A stretch of 46,806 bases of DNA from VRUE01 sp035556755 (GTDB lineage: Bacteria; Actinomycetota; Thermoleophilia; Solirubrobacterales; 70-9), in the NCBI GenBank assembly GCA_035556755.1, contig DATMEP010000072.1:1-46806 (forward strand), given 5' to 3'. Of the stretch, positions 1-7,698 are shown piece after piece. The notes below the pieces were generated by a model, which was not told the origin of the DNA, made no database searches, and saw only the letters and a program-made list of their open reading frames with translations. The number at the start of each line of letters is the position of its first letter. Position 1 is the first letter of the stretch. The translations under genes and the position numbers were made by a program.

Positions 1-222
1 ACTTAACAGTTCCAGTTGGCATTCAATTGCCTCCACTTCATGTGCTGCGAACGCGGAGGCTTCATGAAGCAACGACGCGAGCGCTAGACACAACTTTTAC
101 CGGATCGAATCCGGTCTAACGCCCGGGACCGTAGCAGGGTCGGTGGGCGCTCGGGCCGCTGGGGGGAAGCGATCGGCCGGGGCTTGTGTTCAGGGAGGAG
201 GTGGCCGATACCGTTGACGACG
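1..222. other. Leader region upstream of the protease gene
   Basis: No convincing gene is visible here. A perfect short hairpin (arms ACCGG/CCGGT, 100-116) lies in the middle. A strong AGGAGG ribosome-binding site at 196-201 precedes the protease start. A 7-codon ORF at 65-88 is too short to support. Confidence 0.4.
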
Positions 223-2517
223 ATGCGAGCGGGGAAGCACCTCAGTCGCAGGCTGGGCTTTGTCCTGGCGCTGGCGCTCGCATGCGTCTGCGCCGCGGCG
301 CCGGCTGTGGCGGGTGCGCCTGCTGAGCCTCGCGCTGCAGCGCTGTCCGAGATCGGTCGGGTCGGAGACGTCTATGTCGCCGGCGAAGCGCTGGTGCGCT
401 TCGAGCCGGGAACCTCCTCCGCCGAGCGTCGCAGCGCCCGCCGGGCGGCAGGTGTCGAGCTCGACGACGCGCTTGCCCTGCCGCGAGCTGAGGTCCTGGA
501 GGTGGACGGCTCTGTCGTGGCGGCCATCCAGCAACTCGAACGGCAGCCCAGCGTCGCCTACGCCCAGCCGAACTACCGCTACGAGGCGCTCGGGGTTCCC
601 CCGCCGAACGACACCTTCTTCGAACCGGAGCTGTGGGGGCTCTCGGACCCCGCCAAACCAGACCCGGGAGTGAGCGCGCTGGAGGCCTGGGAAAGCAACA
701 AAGGAGCCGGCGAGGTGATCGCCGTCCTCGACACCGGGATCGACCTGACCCATCCCGACCTCGAAGGAAACCTCTGGACCAACGAACTGGAGGACTTGGG
801 CCTCGAAGGAGTCGACGAGGACCTCAACGGTCAGACGGACGACGTCCATGGCTACGACTTCGTCGACGACGACGGCGATCCCGACGACTACCAGTTCCAC
901 GGAACTCACGTGGCCGGTACCGCGGCGGCGATCGACGAAAACAACCTGGGGGTGGCCGGCGTCGCTCCGGAGGCGGAGCTGATGGCCGTGCGGGTGCTGG
1001 ACGGCGATGGAAGCGGTACCACCAAAGAGATCACCGAAGGCATCGTCTACGCAGCCGAGAACGGCGCCGACGTGATCAACATGAGCCTCGGCGGTTCGGC
1101 CGGCAACGATCAGGCGACCGAAGATGCGATCGACCTCGCCGGGATCGAAAACGCGGTGGTCGTTGCGGCGGCCGGCAACCAGGGCGTCGACAACGACGTC
1201 TCACCCCACGTGCCCTGCAGTCTGCCGCAGCCGAACCTGATCTGCGTCGCCGCACTCAACCAGAGCGGCGCCCTCGCCGGCTTCTCCAACCACGGGGTCG
1301 AATCGGTCGACGTCGCGGCGCCCGGCACCAGCATCCTCAGCGCCAAGACCGACTACGGGCCGCCGCTTTTCGAAGACGGCTTCGAGTTCGAATTCGCGAC
1401 CGTCTGGGACACCGAAGCGTTCGACGGTGGGATCCCGTGGGACCTCAGCCCCGTGGCGGCCAGCGGCACCCAATCGGCGACCGACAGCCCGGGCGGCGAC
1501 TACGGGCAGTCCCCGGACTCGTCTACCACGGCAGAATCGAACCTCTTCACCGCCACCGCCACCGATCTGACCGGGGAGCGTGGCTGCCGCGTTCACTTCA
1601 GGGCGATTTACGAGATCGAGAAATCCTTCGACACGTTCTTCGCGGGAGCGTTTTCCGAAGAGCCGTCCGTCGACGGCATCTCGCTGGACGGAACTTCGCC
1701 GGGATTTCCGTCCAGCTTCGCGAGGGAAGAGGCCTCGATCTCCGATCTGGACGACCGCAACGACGTGCGACCGCTGTTCTCGATCCTCTCCGACGAAGAA
1801 GTGCAGCGCGACGGCGCCTACGTCGACGACGTGCGGCTGATCTGTCGCGACGAGACCTATGTCGACGCCGAAGTGCCGGTGAGCCTGTACGACCAACCGG
1901 CCGTCGGCAACTACGTGCGGTTCCAGGGCACCTCGATGGCCACCCCACACGTCTCGGGAGTGGCTGCGCTGGTGCGGGCGGCCGCGCCCAGCCTGAACGC
2001 GGTCCAGGTCGTCGACGCGATCCGCACCGGGGCCTCGAAAATCCCGAATCCAAGCGCCACGCGACACATCGCAACCGAAGGGATTGCCGATGCCTGCCAG
2101 GCGATCGCCGTCGCCACCGGCACCGATTTCGCAGTCGAGTGCCCGGGGAGCAGCGAAAACGTCCCGTTTCAGCCGCCTACCGAAAATCCGCCGCCCCCGC
2201 CTGGCCCGTCCCCCCCGCTTCCGCAACCGCCGGTCGTCGACCGAGACCCACCGAGCACGTTCTTCGAACAGCGTCCGCCCAAGGCGGTTCGGACCGCGAC
2301 GAACAGGGCCAGGGTGGTTTTCCGTTTCGGATCTGACGAGGCTGGCGCGACGTTCGTCTGCAGCATCGACGGCAAGCCCTACCGCAGTTGCGGCCGCAGG
2401 CTCGTGCGCCGCTTCGCGCTCGGTGCCCACGTCCTCCGTGTGGTCGCCCGCGACGCCGCCGGCAATGTCGACCGCAGCCCCGCCGTGTACCGCTTCAGGG
2501 TCGAACGACGCCGCTAA
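223..2517 (+). CDS. Secreted subtilisin-like serine protease (S8 family)
   Basis: A secreted endopeptidase with a signal peptide (residues 1-31, Arg/Lys then a Leu/Ala core). An inhibitor-I9-like propeptide follows (about 45-120), then the S8 catalytic domain. The triad is intact: Asp170 in AVLDTGID, His226 in HGTHVAG and Ser571 in GTSMATPHV, with the oxyanion Asn319 in AAGNQG. About 170 residues rich in acidic and Ser/Thr residues are inserted between the Asn and Ser motifs, which makes the catalytic domain unusually long. A Pro-rich linker (about 645-680) leads to a C-terminal Ig-like domain with two Cys, perhaps for surface binding. An upstream in-frame TTG at 184 would precede the AGGAGG at 196-201. 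The TTG at 214 has better Shine-Dalgarno spacing (12 nt) than the ATG at 223 (21 nt), so the true start may be 214. Substrate unknown. Confidence 0.9.
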   Translation: MRAGKHLSRRLGFVLALALACVCAAAPAVAGAPAEPRAAALSEIGRVGDVYVAGEALVRFEPGTSSAERRSARRAAGVELDDALALPRAEVLEVDGSVVAAIQQLERQPSVAYAQPNYRYEALGVPPPNDTFFEPELWGLSDPAKPDPGVSALEAWESNKGAGEVIAVLDTGIDLTHPDLEGNLWTNELEDLGLEGVDEDLNGQTDDVHGYDFVDDDGDPDDYQFHGTHVAGTAAAIDENNLGVAGVAPEAELMAVRVLDGDGSGTTKEITEGIVYAAENGADVINMSLGGSAGNDQATEDAIDLAGIENAVVVAAAGNQGVDNDVSPHVPCSLPQPNLICVAALNQSGALAGFSNHGVESVDVAAPGTSILSAKTDYGPPLFEDGFEFEFATVWDTEAFDGGIPWDLSPVAASGTQSATDSPGGDYGQSPDSSTTAESNLFTATATDLTGERGCRVHFRAIYEIEKSFDTFFAGAFSEEPSVDGISLDGTSPGFPSSFAREEASISDLDDRNDVRPLFSILSDEEVQRDGAYVDDVRLICRDETYVDAEVPVSLYDQPAVGNYVRFQGTSMATPHVSGVAALVRAAAPSLNAVQVVDAIRTGASKIPNPSATRHIATEGIADACQAIAVATGTDFAVECPGSSENVPFQPPTENPPPPPGPSPPLPQPPVVDRDPPSTFFEQRPPKAVRTATNRARVVFRFGSDEAGATFVCSIDGKPYRSCGRRLVRRFALGAHVLRVVARDAAGNVDRSPAVYRFRVERRR

Positions 2518-2530
2518 AGGAGCGCGGCGC

Positions 2531-2971
2531 CTAGCGCTGCATCGCCCGCATGTAAGTGTGCTCGTCGATCGCGAGCCGCCATGGTCCCGTGGCCGATTCG
2601 GTGGCACGGAAGTCGGTGAAGTCGAAGGTGAGAATCGGCATCTCATGTCGCTCGGCGATCGCCATCACGCAGGTGTCCGCCAGGCCGAGGTTCAGGTCGG
2701 CGTACTGGTTGTCCAGCTCGACGGCACGACGGAGAAGCCCAGGTGAGAGATACGCGACATCGTGTACGCCCCCTCCCACGGCATGCAAGAAGCGCCGTGC
2801 AGCGGCGGCGCCGACTCGACTGGCCACGATGTGATCAACCTCGACCAGCACCGGAATTGGGATGACCGCTCGGCGTCGCAGGTGCGCGAGCAGTGGTGCC
2901 GCGAAGTCGTGTGCCGAATCGCCGCCGTCAATCGTGGCGACCAGCGGGCTGCTGTCAACCAGAATTTTGAT
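2531..2971 (-). CDS. PIN-domain toxin (VapC-like), non-canonical start
   Basis: A 146-residue PIN-domain ribonuclease, presumed toxin of a type II toxin-antitoxin pair. The acidic residues expected for the Mg2+ site are present: Asp in ILVDSSPLV near the N terminus, Glu in VLVEVDH, Asp in GLADTCVM and Asp in TFDFTDF. The frame overlaps the end of the antitoxin gene by 17 bases. No ATG, GTG or TTG lies between the upstream in-frame stop and the conserved ILVD motif. The first canonical start (GTG, 2851) would delete the first catalytic Asp. A purine-rich GGGAGAGGGG sits 7 bases before an ATC codon at 2971-2969, so I place the start there. It is one base away from ATG. The alternative is a gene inactivated by start-codon loss. 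Confidence 0.65.
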   Translation of the reverse strand: MKILVDSSPLVATIDGGDSAHDFAAPLLAHLRRRAVIPIPVLVEVDHIVASRVGAAAARRFLHAVGGGVHDVAYLSPGLLRRAVELDNQYADLNLGLADTCVMAIAERHEMPILTFDFTDFRATESATGPWRLAIDEHTYMRAMQR

Positions 2972-3224
2972 CGCGCGGCCCCTCTCCCGGTCCCCAGGGC
3001 TTGATGCCGAGGTATTTCTCGAGGTTGATGCTGAGATCTCCAGGGCCTTCGCCGGAGCCGATGTAGTCGGGCCAGTCCTCTTTGTCTCCGCCAGTCAGTG
3101 CCCCTTGCTCGATCAGGCGAACCAGCGTTGCCGAGAACGACTCGTCCTTCCGAGCGTGCTCGCGCACCAGTGTCTCGATGCTGTCCGGCAGATAGATCGT
3201 TCGGCGGGCCAAGGTTTGAGCCAT
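2955..3224 (-). CDS. Antitoxin of PIN-toxin pair, RHH-like
   Basis: An 89-residue protein. Its first 45 residues look like a ribbon-helix-helix DNA-binding domain: a basic strand RRTIYLP, then two helices through LVRLIEQGAL. The Asp/Glu/Gly-rich C-terminal tail would wrap the toxin. The stop codon lies inside the toxin gene, as in translationally coupled toxin-antitoxin operons. The GGAGG directly abuts the ATG with no spacing, so translation may depend on a short leader. It is likely autoregulated through the inverted repeat at 3258-3284. Assignment rests on size, fold pattern and the PIN neighbour. Confidence 0.75.
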   Translation of the reverse strand: MAQTLARRTIYLPDSIETLVREHARKDESFSATLVRLIEQGALTGGDKEDWPDYIGSGEGPGDLSINLEKYLGIKPWGPGEGPRDQNSG

Positions 3225-3245
3225 CCTCCGAGTATGAAGGCTTCG

Positions 3246-3284
3246 ATCATACCAGTGTGTTGCAGAAGTAAATTGTCTGCAACA
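3246..3284 (-). promoter_or_regulatory. Promoter/operator of the toxin-antitoxin operon
   Basis: A perfect 9-bp inverted repeat, TGTTGCAGA at 3258-3266 and its complement at 3276-3284, has a 9-base spacer. Read on the minus strand it ends just before a TATGAT -10-like hexamer (3251-3246). The antitoxin ATG follows at 3224. The dyad would cover the -35 region, as expected for antitoxin autorepression. It also abuts the recD2 stop codon, so a role as that gene's terminator is possible, though there is no U-run. Confidence 0.5.
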
Positions 3285-5426
3285 TCAACCGCTTGAAAGC
3301 CGCTCGGCCAGCGCCGAGTGGCGGTTGCCGCCGTCGTCGCGGCGCACCGCCGTCGCCAGCGCCGCCGGATCGCCGACGAGGACGCAGACGCTGCGGGCAC
3401 GGGTGATCGCGGTGTAGAGGAGGGGCCGGGTCAGCATCCGGGCGTGGGAGCGGTGGCAGACGCAGACGACCACCGGGACCTCGCAGCCCTGCGCCTTGTG
3501 GACCGAGATCGCGTAGGCGAGGCGCAGGGTCGCCGTCTCGCCGTAGGGGATGGTCAGCGGGCCGTCTTCGCTGTCGACCACGATCTCTTCCTTCTCGGGA
3601 TCGTCGGAGCGCAGGAAGACGATCGAGCCGTTCATCAGGCCCAGCTCGTGCGAGTTGCGGGTCTGGATCAGGCGGTCGCCGATCCGGAAGCGCTCGCTCA
3701 GCGCCGGCTTCCCACGCGGGTTGAGCCGCGCCTGGAGGCGCTCGTTGAGGACGTCGATGCCGACCGCGCCTTTGTACATCGGCGCCAGCACCTGCACGTC
3801 GCGGATCGGGTCGACCTCGTAGCGGCCCGGCGCCCGCTCGGCGACGACCTCGACCACGGTCTCCAGCGCCCGCTCCGGGTTGGGACGGTCGATCAGGAAG
3901 AAGTCGCGTTCCTGCCCCTCCTCCGGGTTCAGGTGCGGCGGCCGGCCATGGTTGATCTCGTGCGCCGCGGTGGTGATCATCGAACGAGCCGCCTGGCGGA
4001 AGATGAGGCTGAGCCGCACCACAGGAACCGTTCCCGAGTCGATCAGGTCGTCGAACGGGCGGCCGGCGCCTATCGGCGGCAGCTGGTCGGCGTCGCCGAC
4101 GAAGACGATGTGCGTCGACTCGGCGAGCCCGCCCAGCAGCACCTCCATCGTCCGCAGGTTCAGCATCGAGGACTCGTCGACGATGACCAGATCCACAGGC
4201 AGCGGGTGCCCCGGCTTGAAGGCCGGTTCGGCGCCGGGCCTCCACTCCAGCATCCGGTGGATCGTCCCCGCCTCGTGGCCCGTCGCCTCCTCGAGCCGCC
4301 TCGCGGCGCGGCCGGTCGGTGCGCAGAGGGCGATCGAGGCCGAGGCCCGCTTCGCCTCGGCGACGATCGCCCGCGTGCAGACGGTCTTGCCGACGCCGGG
4401 GCCGCCGGTCAGCACCGAGATGCGCGAGGCAAAGGCGCCGCGGACCGCCGCCCACTGCTCCGGGGTGAGTCCCTTCATCTCCTCGTCGTCGGCGGGAGCC
4501 GACTCCGGCGGTTCGTGGCCGAGATGGGGCTCGGCGGCAGCTCGCGCCCGCAGGGTCTCGGCGACGGCGACCTCCGAGGCGTGGGTCCGCTCGCGGTAGG
4601 CGCGTTCGCGGTCGAGCAGCAACCCGGGGGCGACGACGAGCACGTCCGGGTCGGGGGCCAGGCCGATCAGCCTCGCGGTGCGGCGCACCAGCTCGTCGAC
4701 CGGGAGGAAGGTATGGCCCTCCTGCTCGGCCTCGGCAAGGGCGAAGACCGCGGCGGCCTGCGCCCGCCTGTCGGACTCCGGCGGCACGTCGCCGGCGAGG
4801 GCGATCTTGTCGGCGCGGGCGAAGCCGACCCCGTCGACCTCCGTGAGTCGGTAGGGGTCCTCGTGGAGGACCGCCATCGAGCGCTCGCCGAAGCGCTTGT
4901 GGATCGGCGCCGCCAGGTGCGCGAGCCCGTGGGGAGCGAGCTGGACGTGGAGGTCGCGGACCGCTCGCGACGCATGCCATGACTCGGCGGCGTCGGCGGC
5001 CTGGTTGACGCTGACGCCCCGCAGCGCCCCGAAGACGCTCACCGGATCGGCCGCGATCGCTCCCAGCACACCCTCGCCGTGCTCGTCGACGAGGCGCTCG
5101 GCGCGAGCCGGGCCGATGTGGCGCAGCGTGGTCAGGTAGGCGATCCGCCCCTTGCGGTCCTCGGGGTCGAGCGGCAGCGCGCCACGCGCCTTCAGCTGCC
5201 GGCCGTACTTCGAGTGCGTCTGCCAGTCGCCGCTCACTTCGGCCCGGTCGCCGGCGTTCAGGTGGGCGACCGGGCCGACCAGCGCGAAGCCCTCACCCGA
5301 CTCGGCGTCCTGGACCTCGAGCACCGCGTAGCCGTCGTCCTCGGCGCTGAAGATGACGCCGAGCACTTCGATCGTGCCGGTGAACGCGGCCGCGTCGGCG
5401 TCGAAGAGAGTCGCTGCCCCGTTCAT
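3285..5426 (-). CDS. recD2: RecD2-type ATP-dependent DNA helicase
   Basis: A 713-residue superfamily 1B 5'-3' DNA helicase of the RecD2 class, which acts in repair without RecBC partners. The N-terminal OB-like segment (about 14-90) and helix-hairpin-helix region (about 90-200) match RecD2. The helicase core has Walker A GGPGVGKT ending at Lys347, Walker B VIVDESSM near 415, a GDADQLPPIG motif and a C-terminal VHKAQGCE motif (motif V/VI region) near 640. The length is close to the family's usual 720-850. No recB or recC is nearby. It lies head-to-head with the ZIP transporter, 29 bases apart. Confidence 0.92.
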   Translation of the reverse strand: MNGAATLFDADAAAFTGTIEVLGVIFSAEDDGYAVLEVQDAESGEGFALVGPVAHLNAGDRAEVSGDWQTHSKYGRQLKARGALPLDPEDRKGRIAYLTTLRHIGPARAERLVDEHGEGVLGAIAADPVSVFGALRGVSVNQAADAAESWHASRAVRDLHVQLAPHGLAHLAAPIHKRFGERSMAVLHEDPYRLTEVDGVGFARADKIALAGDVPPESDRRAQAAAVFALAEAEQEGHTFLPVDELVRRTARLIGLAPDPDVLVVAPGLLLDRERAYRERTHASEVAVAETLRARAAAEPHLGHEPPESAPADDEEMKGLTPEQWAAVRGAFASRISVLTGGPGVGKTVCTRAIVAEAKRASASIALCAPTGRAARRLEEATGHEAGTIHRMLEWRPGAEPAFKPGHPLPVDLVIVDESSMLNLRTMEVLLGGLAESTHIVFVGDADQLPPIGAGRPFDDLIDSGTVPVVRLSLIFRQAARSMITTAAHEINHGRPPHLNPEEGQERDFFLIDRPNPERALETVVEVVAERAPGRYEVDPIRDVQVLAPMYKGAVGIDVLNERLQARLNPRGKPALSERFRIGDRLIQTRNSHELGLMNGSIVFLRSDDPEKEEIVVDSEDGPLTIPYGETATLRLAYAISVHKAQGCEVPVVVCVCHRSHARMLTRPLLYTAITRARSVCVLVGDPAALATAVRRDDGGNRHSALAERLSSG

Positions 5427-5455
5427 GCGTCAAAGCTAGCGGCCACAATGGCGGC

Positions 5456-6157
5456 ATGGGGGAAGCGATCCTCTTCGCCGTGATCGCTTCGAGCGCTTTG
5501 CCGCTCGGTGCGTTGATCGGCGCCTGGAGGCCGCCGCCCCGGGCGGCAACCGCTGCGCTGCTCGGCTTCGCCTCGGGAGCGCTGATCACGGCAGTCGCCT
5601 TCGAGCTCTTCGAGAAGGCCTTCGAGCATGGCGGTGCCTGGCGCGCCGGGCTGGCCTTTTTCGCGGGGGCGACCGCGTTCGTCGCCGTCGATGGCTGGCT
5701 GGAGCGGCGCAAGACTCGCCAGCAGGCGCGGGGCGGCGCCGTCGGCTTGGCGCTGCTGGCCGGGGTGACTCTGGACGGCGTGCCCGAGAACCTGGCCATG
5801 GGCGTCGCCCTGCTCGAGGGCAGCGCCGTGACCCTGCTGGTAGCGATCTTCGCCTCCAACCTGCCGGAGGCGATCGTCGGCGCCCAGAAGATGCGCGAGG
5901 AGTACGGCCGCGAGGACGTGGTCCTGATCTGGACCGCCACCGCGGTGCTGCTGGCGATCGCCGTAGTGGTCGGTTACGCCGCGCTCGAGGGAGTGTCGGA
6001 CAGCACCCTCTCCTGGCCACTCGGCTTTGCCGCCGGGGCTGTGCTGGCCTCGCTGGCCGACACCCTGATGCCGGAGGCCTTCAGCGAAGGCGGGCCGCCC
6101 GTCGCCTACGCGACGGCGCTCGGCTTCCTTCTCTCCTTCATGGTCTCCGCCGCCTAG
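5456..6157 (+). CDS. ZIP-family divalent metal transporter
   Basis: A 233-residue integral membrane protein with about seven to eight hydrophobic segments. It carries ZIP-family signatures in the metal-binding helices: DGVPENLAMG (residues 107-116) and SNLPEAIVG (134-142). These replace the HNxPEG and HExPH motifs of classical zinc importers, so the first His of each motif is missing. The family moves Zn2+, Fe2+ or Mn2+ into the cytoplasm. Metal and direction cannot be told here. It is transcribed divergently from recD2. Confidence 0.85.
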   Translation: MGEAILFAVIASSALPLGALIGAWRPPPRAATAALLGFASGALITAVAFELFEKAFEHGGAWRAGLAFFAGATAFVAVDGWLERRKTRQQARGGAVGLALLAGVTLDGVPENLAMGVALLEGSAVTLLVAIFASNLPEAIVGAQKMREEYGREDVVLIWTATAVLLAIAVVVGYAALEGVSDSTLSWPLGFAAGAVLASLADTLMPEAFSEGGPPVAYATALGFLLSFMVSAA

Positions 6158-6168
6158 TCTTCGGGCGA

Positions 6169-6360
6169 GTGGTCATGTCTCCCGCTTCCCGCAACGGGCT
6201 CTGCGACAGCTGCGTGCACCAGAAGCTGGTCCCCAACACGAGGGGGTCGGTCTTCTCGCTGTGCCTGCGCTCCCGTGCGGAGCCCGAGTATCCGCGCTAC
6301 CCGCGTTTACCGGTGCTCAGCTGCCCGGGGCACGAGCCGGCTCCCGGGCCGCGGCGATAG
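6169..6360 (+). CDS. Small conserved-looking Cys protein, function unknown
   Basis: A protein of 63 residues (GTG at 6169; 61 if the ATG at 6175 is used), 11 bases after the ZIP gene. It contains CDSC near the N terminus, then SLCLRS, a Pro/Tyr-rich PRYPRLPVLSC stretch and a Gly-His, four Cys in all, suggesting a small zinc-binding or redox fold. The pattern CxxC...RGS.F..C.RS...YP.LPV..C resembles small uncharacterised actinobacterial proteins, from general knowledge only. Its last 44 bases overlap the 3' end of the convergent membrane gene. No function assigned. Confidence 0.6.
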   Translation: MVMSPASRNGLCDSCVHQKLVPNTRGSVFSLCLRSRAEPEYPRYPRLPVLSCPGHEPAPGPRR

Positions 6361-7195
6361 CGGCGCCGAGCAGGCCGAGGCCGACGATCGTCGCGCCGAG
6401 CCAGGCGAGGAGGCCGAGGATCGGGATCAGGGCGACGGCGCGGAGGATCGCCAGTCCCGCGAGGAAGGCGAGGATCCGGCCCCGCGGAGGCTTGACGATC
6501 GCCCGACCGAGCGCCCAGGCGGCGGTCACGTAGGCGACCGCGGTCAGGGGAAGGAGTGCCAGGCCGAGCCCGATCGCAAGCGGCAGCCCGATCAGGGTGA
6601 TCGCCGCGACGAAGATTGCGAGCGGGAGCAGGATGAAGATCGCGGCCCCGATCCCGACCGCGGTCCAGAACCGTGACTGCGCCTGGGCGAAGACGGCGTC
6701 GGCGGCGCGCGGCGCGATCGCCAGCAGCAGCAGGCCGAGCACGAGGGAGGAGACCGTCACCGCCAGCCAGAGGACGAGGGCGCCGATCACCTGGAAGAGG
6801 CCGATCGAGTCGGTCCAGTCCTCCTCTTCGATCTCGCCCCCGACCCTCGCGGTCGGGGCGATCCGCGGCCGCTCGTCGCCGTAGATCAGGTCGCCGCCGA
6901 CGCTGGCTTTAGGCAGCAGGCGAGCCCGCCCGGCGATCGTCACCAGGTTGCCGTCGACCCGGCCGGCGATCATGGCGTCGCCGCTGATCAGTACGACGTC
7001 GCCTTCGACCCGTCCCGCGACGTGGGCGTCGCCGCTGACTATGTAGATGCCCTGGACCTCCTCGTCGATCCCGACGTTGACGTCGCCGTTGATCACGACC
7101 ACCGCGTCGTCGTCGCGGATCGGCGCCGCGCCGGCGGCCGGGGCGAGGAGCAGCAGCGCGAAGAGCGCGGCAATCGGGACCGAGCGGAGTCTCAC
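6317..7195 (-). CDS. Polymer-forming (bactofilin-like) membrane protein
   Basis: A 292-residue protein with a GTG start and an N-terminal signal peptide (MRLRSVPIAALFALL...). A beta-helical repeat region follows (about 25-120), with recurring GDV, SGDAHVAGRVEG and SGDAMIAGRVDG units typical of polymer-forming cytoskeletal domains. At least four hydrophobic helices fill residues about 135-285. The architecture suggests an exported oligomerising domain anchored in the membrane. Its physiological role is unknown. It follows the cupin gene by 11 bases on the same strand and may be cotranscribed with it. Confidence 0.75.
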   Translation of the reverse strand: MRLRSVPIAALFALLLLAPAAGAAPIRDDDAVVVINGDVNVGIDEEVQGIYIVSGDAHVAGRVEGDVVLISGDAMIAGRVDGNLVTIAGRARLLPKASVGGDLIYGDERPRIAPTARVGGEIEEEDWTDSIGLFQVIGALVLWLAVTVSSLVLGLLLLAIAPRAADAVFAQAQSRFWTAVGIGAAIFILLPLAIFVAAITLIGLPLAIGLGLALLPLTAVAYVTAAWALGRAIVKPPRGRILAFLAGLAILRAVALIPILGLLAWLGATIVGLGLLGAAIAAAREPARAPGS

Positions 7196-7206
7196 CGCTC
7201 CCCAGA

Positions 7207-7599
7207 CTAGCTCGCCATGGGGTCGGGTTCGCCGAGCTTCGAGAGGTCGGTGGCCTCGTACACGTGGCCGGGTTTGCCGCTGAGCACGAGCAGTCGAACG
7301 CCGTCGGGGCCCGGCCAGACCTTGCGCTTGGTCTCCGGCGAGACCCGCGCGACGTGGTCGGGATCGAGCGGGAAGCGCTCGCCGGCGATCTCGATCTCAC
7401 CGCCGCCGCGCAGCGCCATGAAGACCTCCTCCTGGCCATCGTGTTCGTGGTCGTGTTCGGGGTAGTTCTCGTAGCTGGCGGGCATGTCGATGATCGCCAT
7501 CCCAAACGATTCGACGCCCAGCTCGGCGCGGGCCCGTTTGAAGGCGCCGCGGAAGACGGCCTCCATCTCGTCGATTCTCTTCACCGCGTACTCGCTCAT
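7207..7599 (-). CDS. Cupin-domain protein
   Basis: A 130-residue single-domain cupin. Motif 1 is visible as HDHEHDGQEEVFMALRGG, with the His-x-His and Glu metal ligands. The second motif is degenerate (PDGVRLLVLSGKPGH). The ATG at 7599 has GAGGAGAG 5-12 bases upstream and matches the start of the fold; a much longer open frame upstream is not coding. Substrate unknown. It is divergent from the tetR gene across a 99-base gap containing a perfect 16-bp palindrome, so it is a likely TetR target. Confidence 0.8.
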   Translation of the reverse strand: MSEYAVKRIDEMEAVFRGAFKRARAELGVESFGMAIIDMPASYENYPEHDHEHDGQEEVFMALRGGGEIEIAGERFPLDPDHVARVSPETKRKVWPGPDGVRLLVLSGKPGHVYEATDLSKLGEPDPMAS

Positions 7600-7659
7600 C
7601 GCTCTCTCCTCGCTGTCCCTGGGCCCCCGGTCGGGGCCGGTTTCGGCGATCCTAGCGAT

Positions 7660-7689
7660 TTGCACGAACGTTCGTGCTTTTCCTGTAGC
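7660..7689 (+). promoter_or_regulatory. TetR operator palindrome and tetR promoter
   Basis: GCACGAACGTTCGTGC at 7662-7677 is a perfect 16-bp palindrome between the divergent cupin and tetR genes. It overlaps a possible tetR promoter: TTGCAC at 7660-7665, an 18-base spacer and TGTAGC at 7684-7689. That would start transcription only a few bases before the GTG at 7699. The placement fits a repressor controlling itself and the cupin gene. Confidence 0.65.
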
Positions 7690-7698
7690 CTGAGAGCA

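Noticed and set aside
100..116. Hairpin ACCGG-ATCGAAT-CCGGT resembling a tRNA T-arm
   Set aside because: No matching acceptor stem or anticodon arm is found within 80 bases upstream, and the loop lacks the usual TTC start.
2851..2851. GTG as start of the first PIN toxin
   Set aside because: It would remove about 40 residues including the first catalytic Asp, which read clearly in frame upstream.
3318..4982. Long open frame on the plus strand opposite recD2
   Set aside because: It is antisense to a gene with full helicase motifs; its product is low-complexity Arg/Gly/Asp/Leu-rich, a codon-bias shadow.
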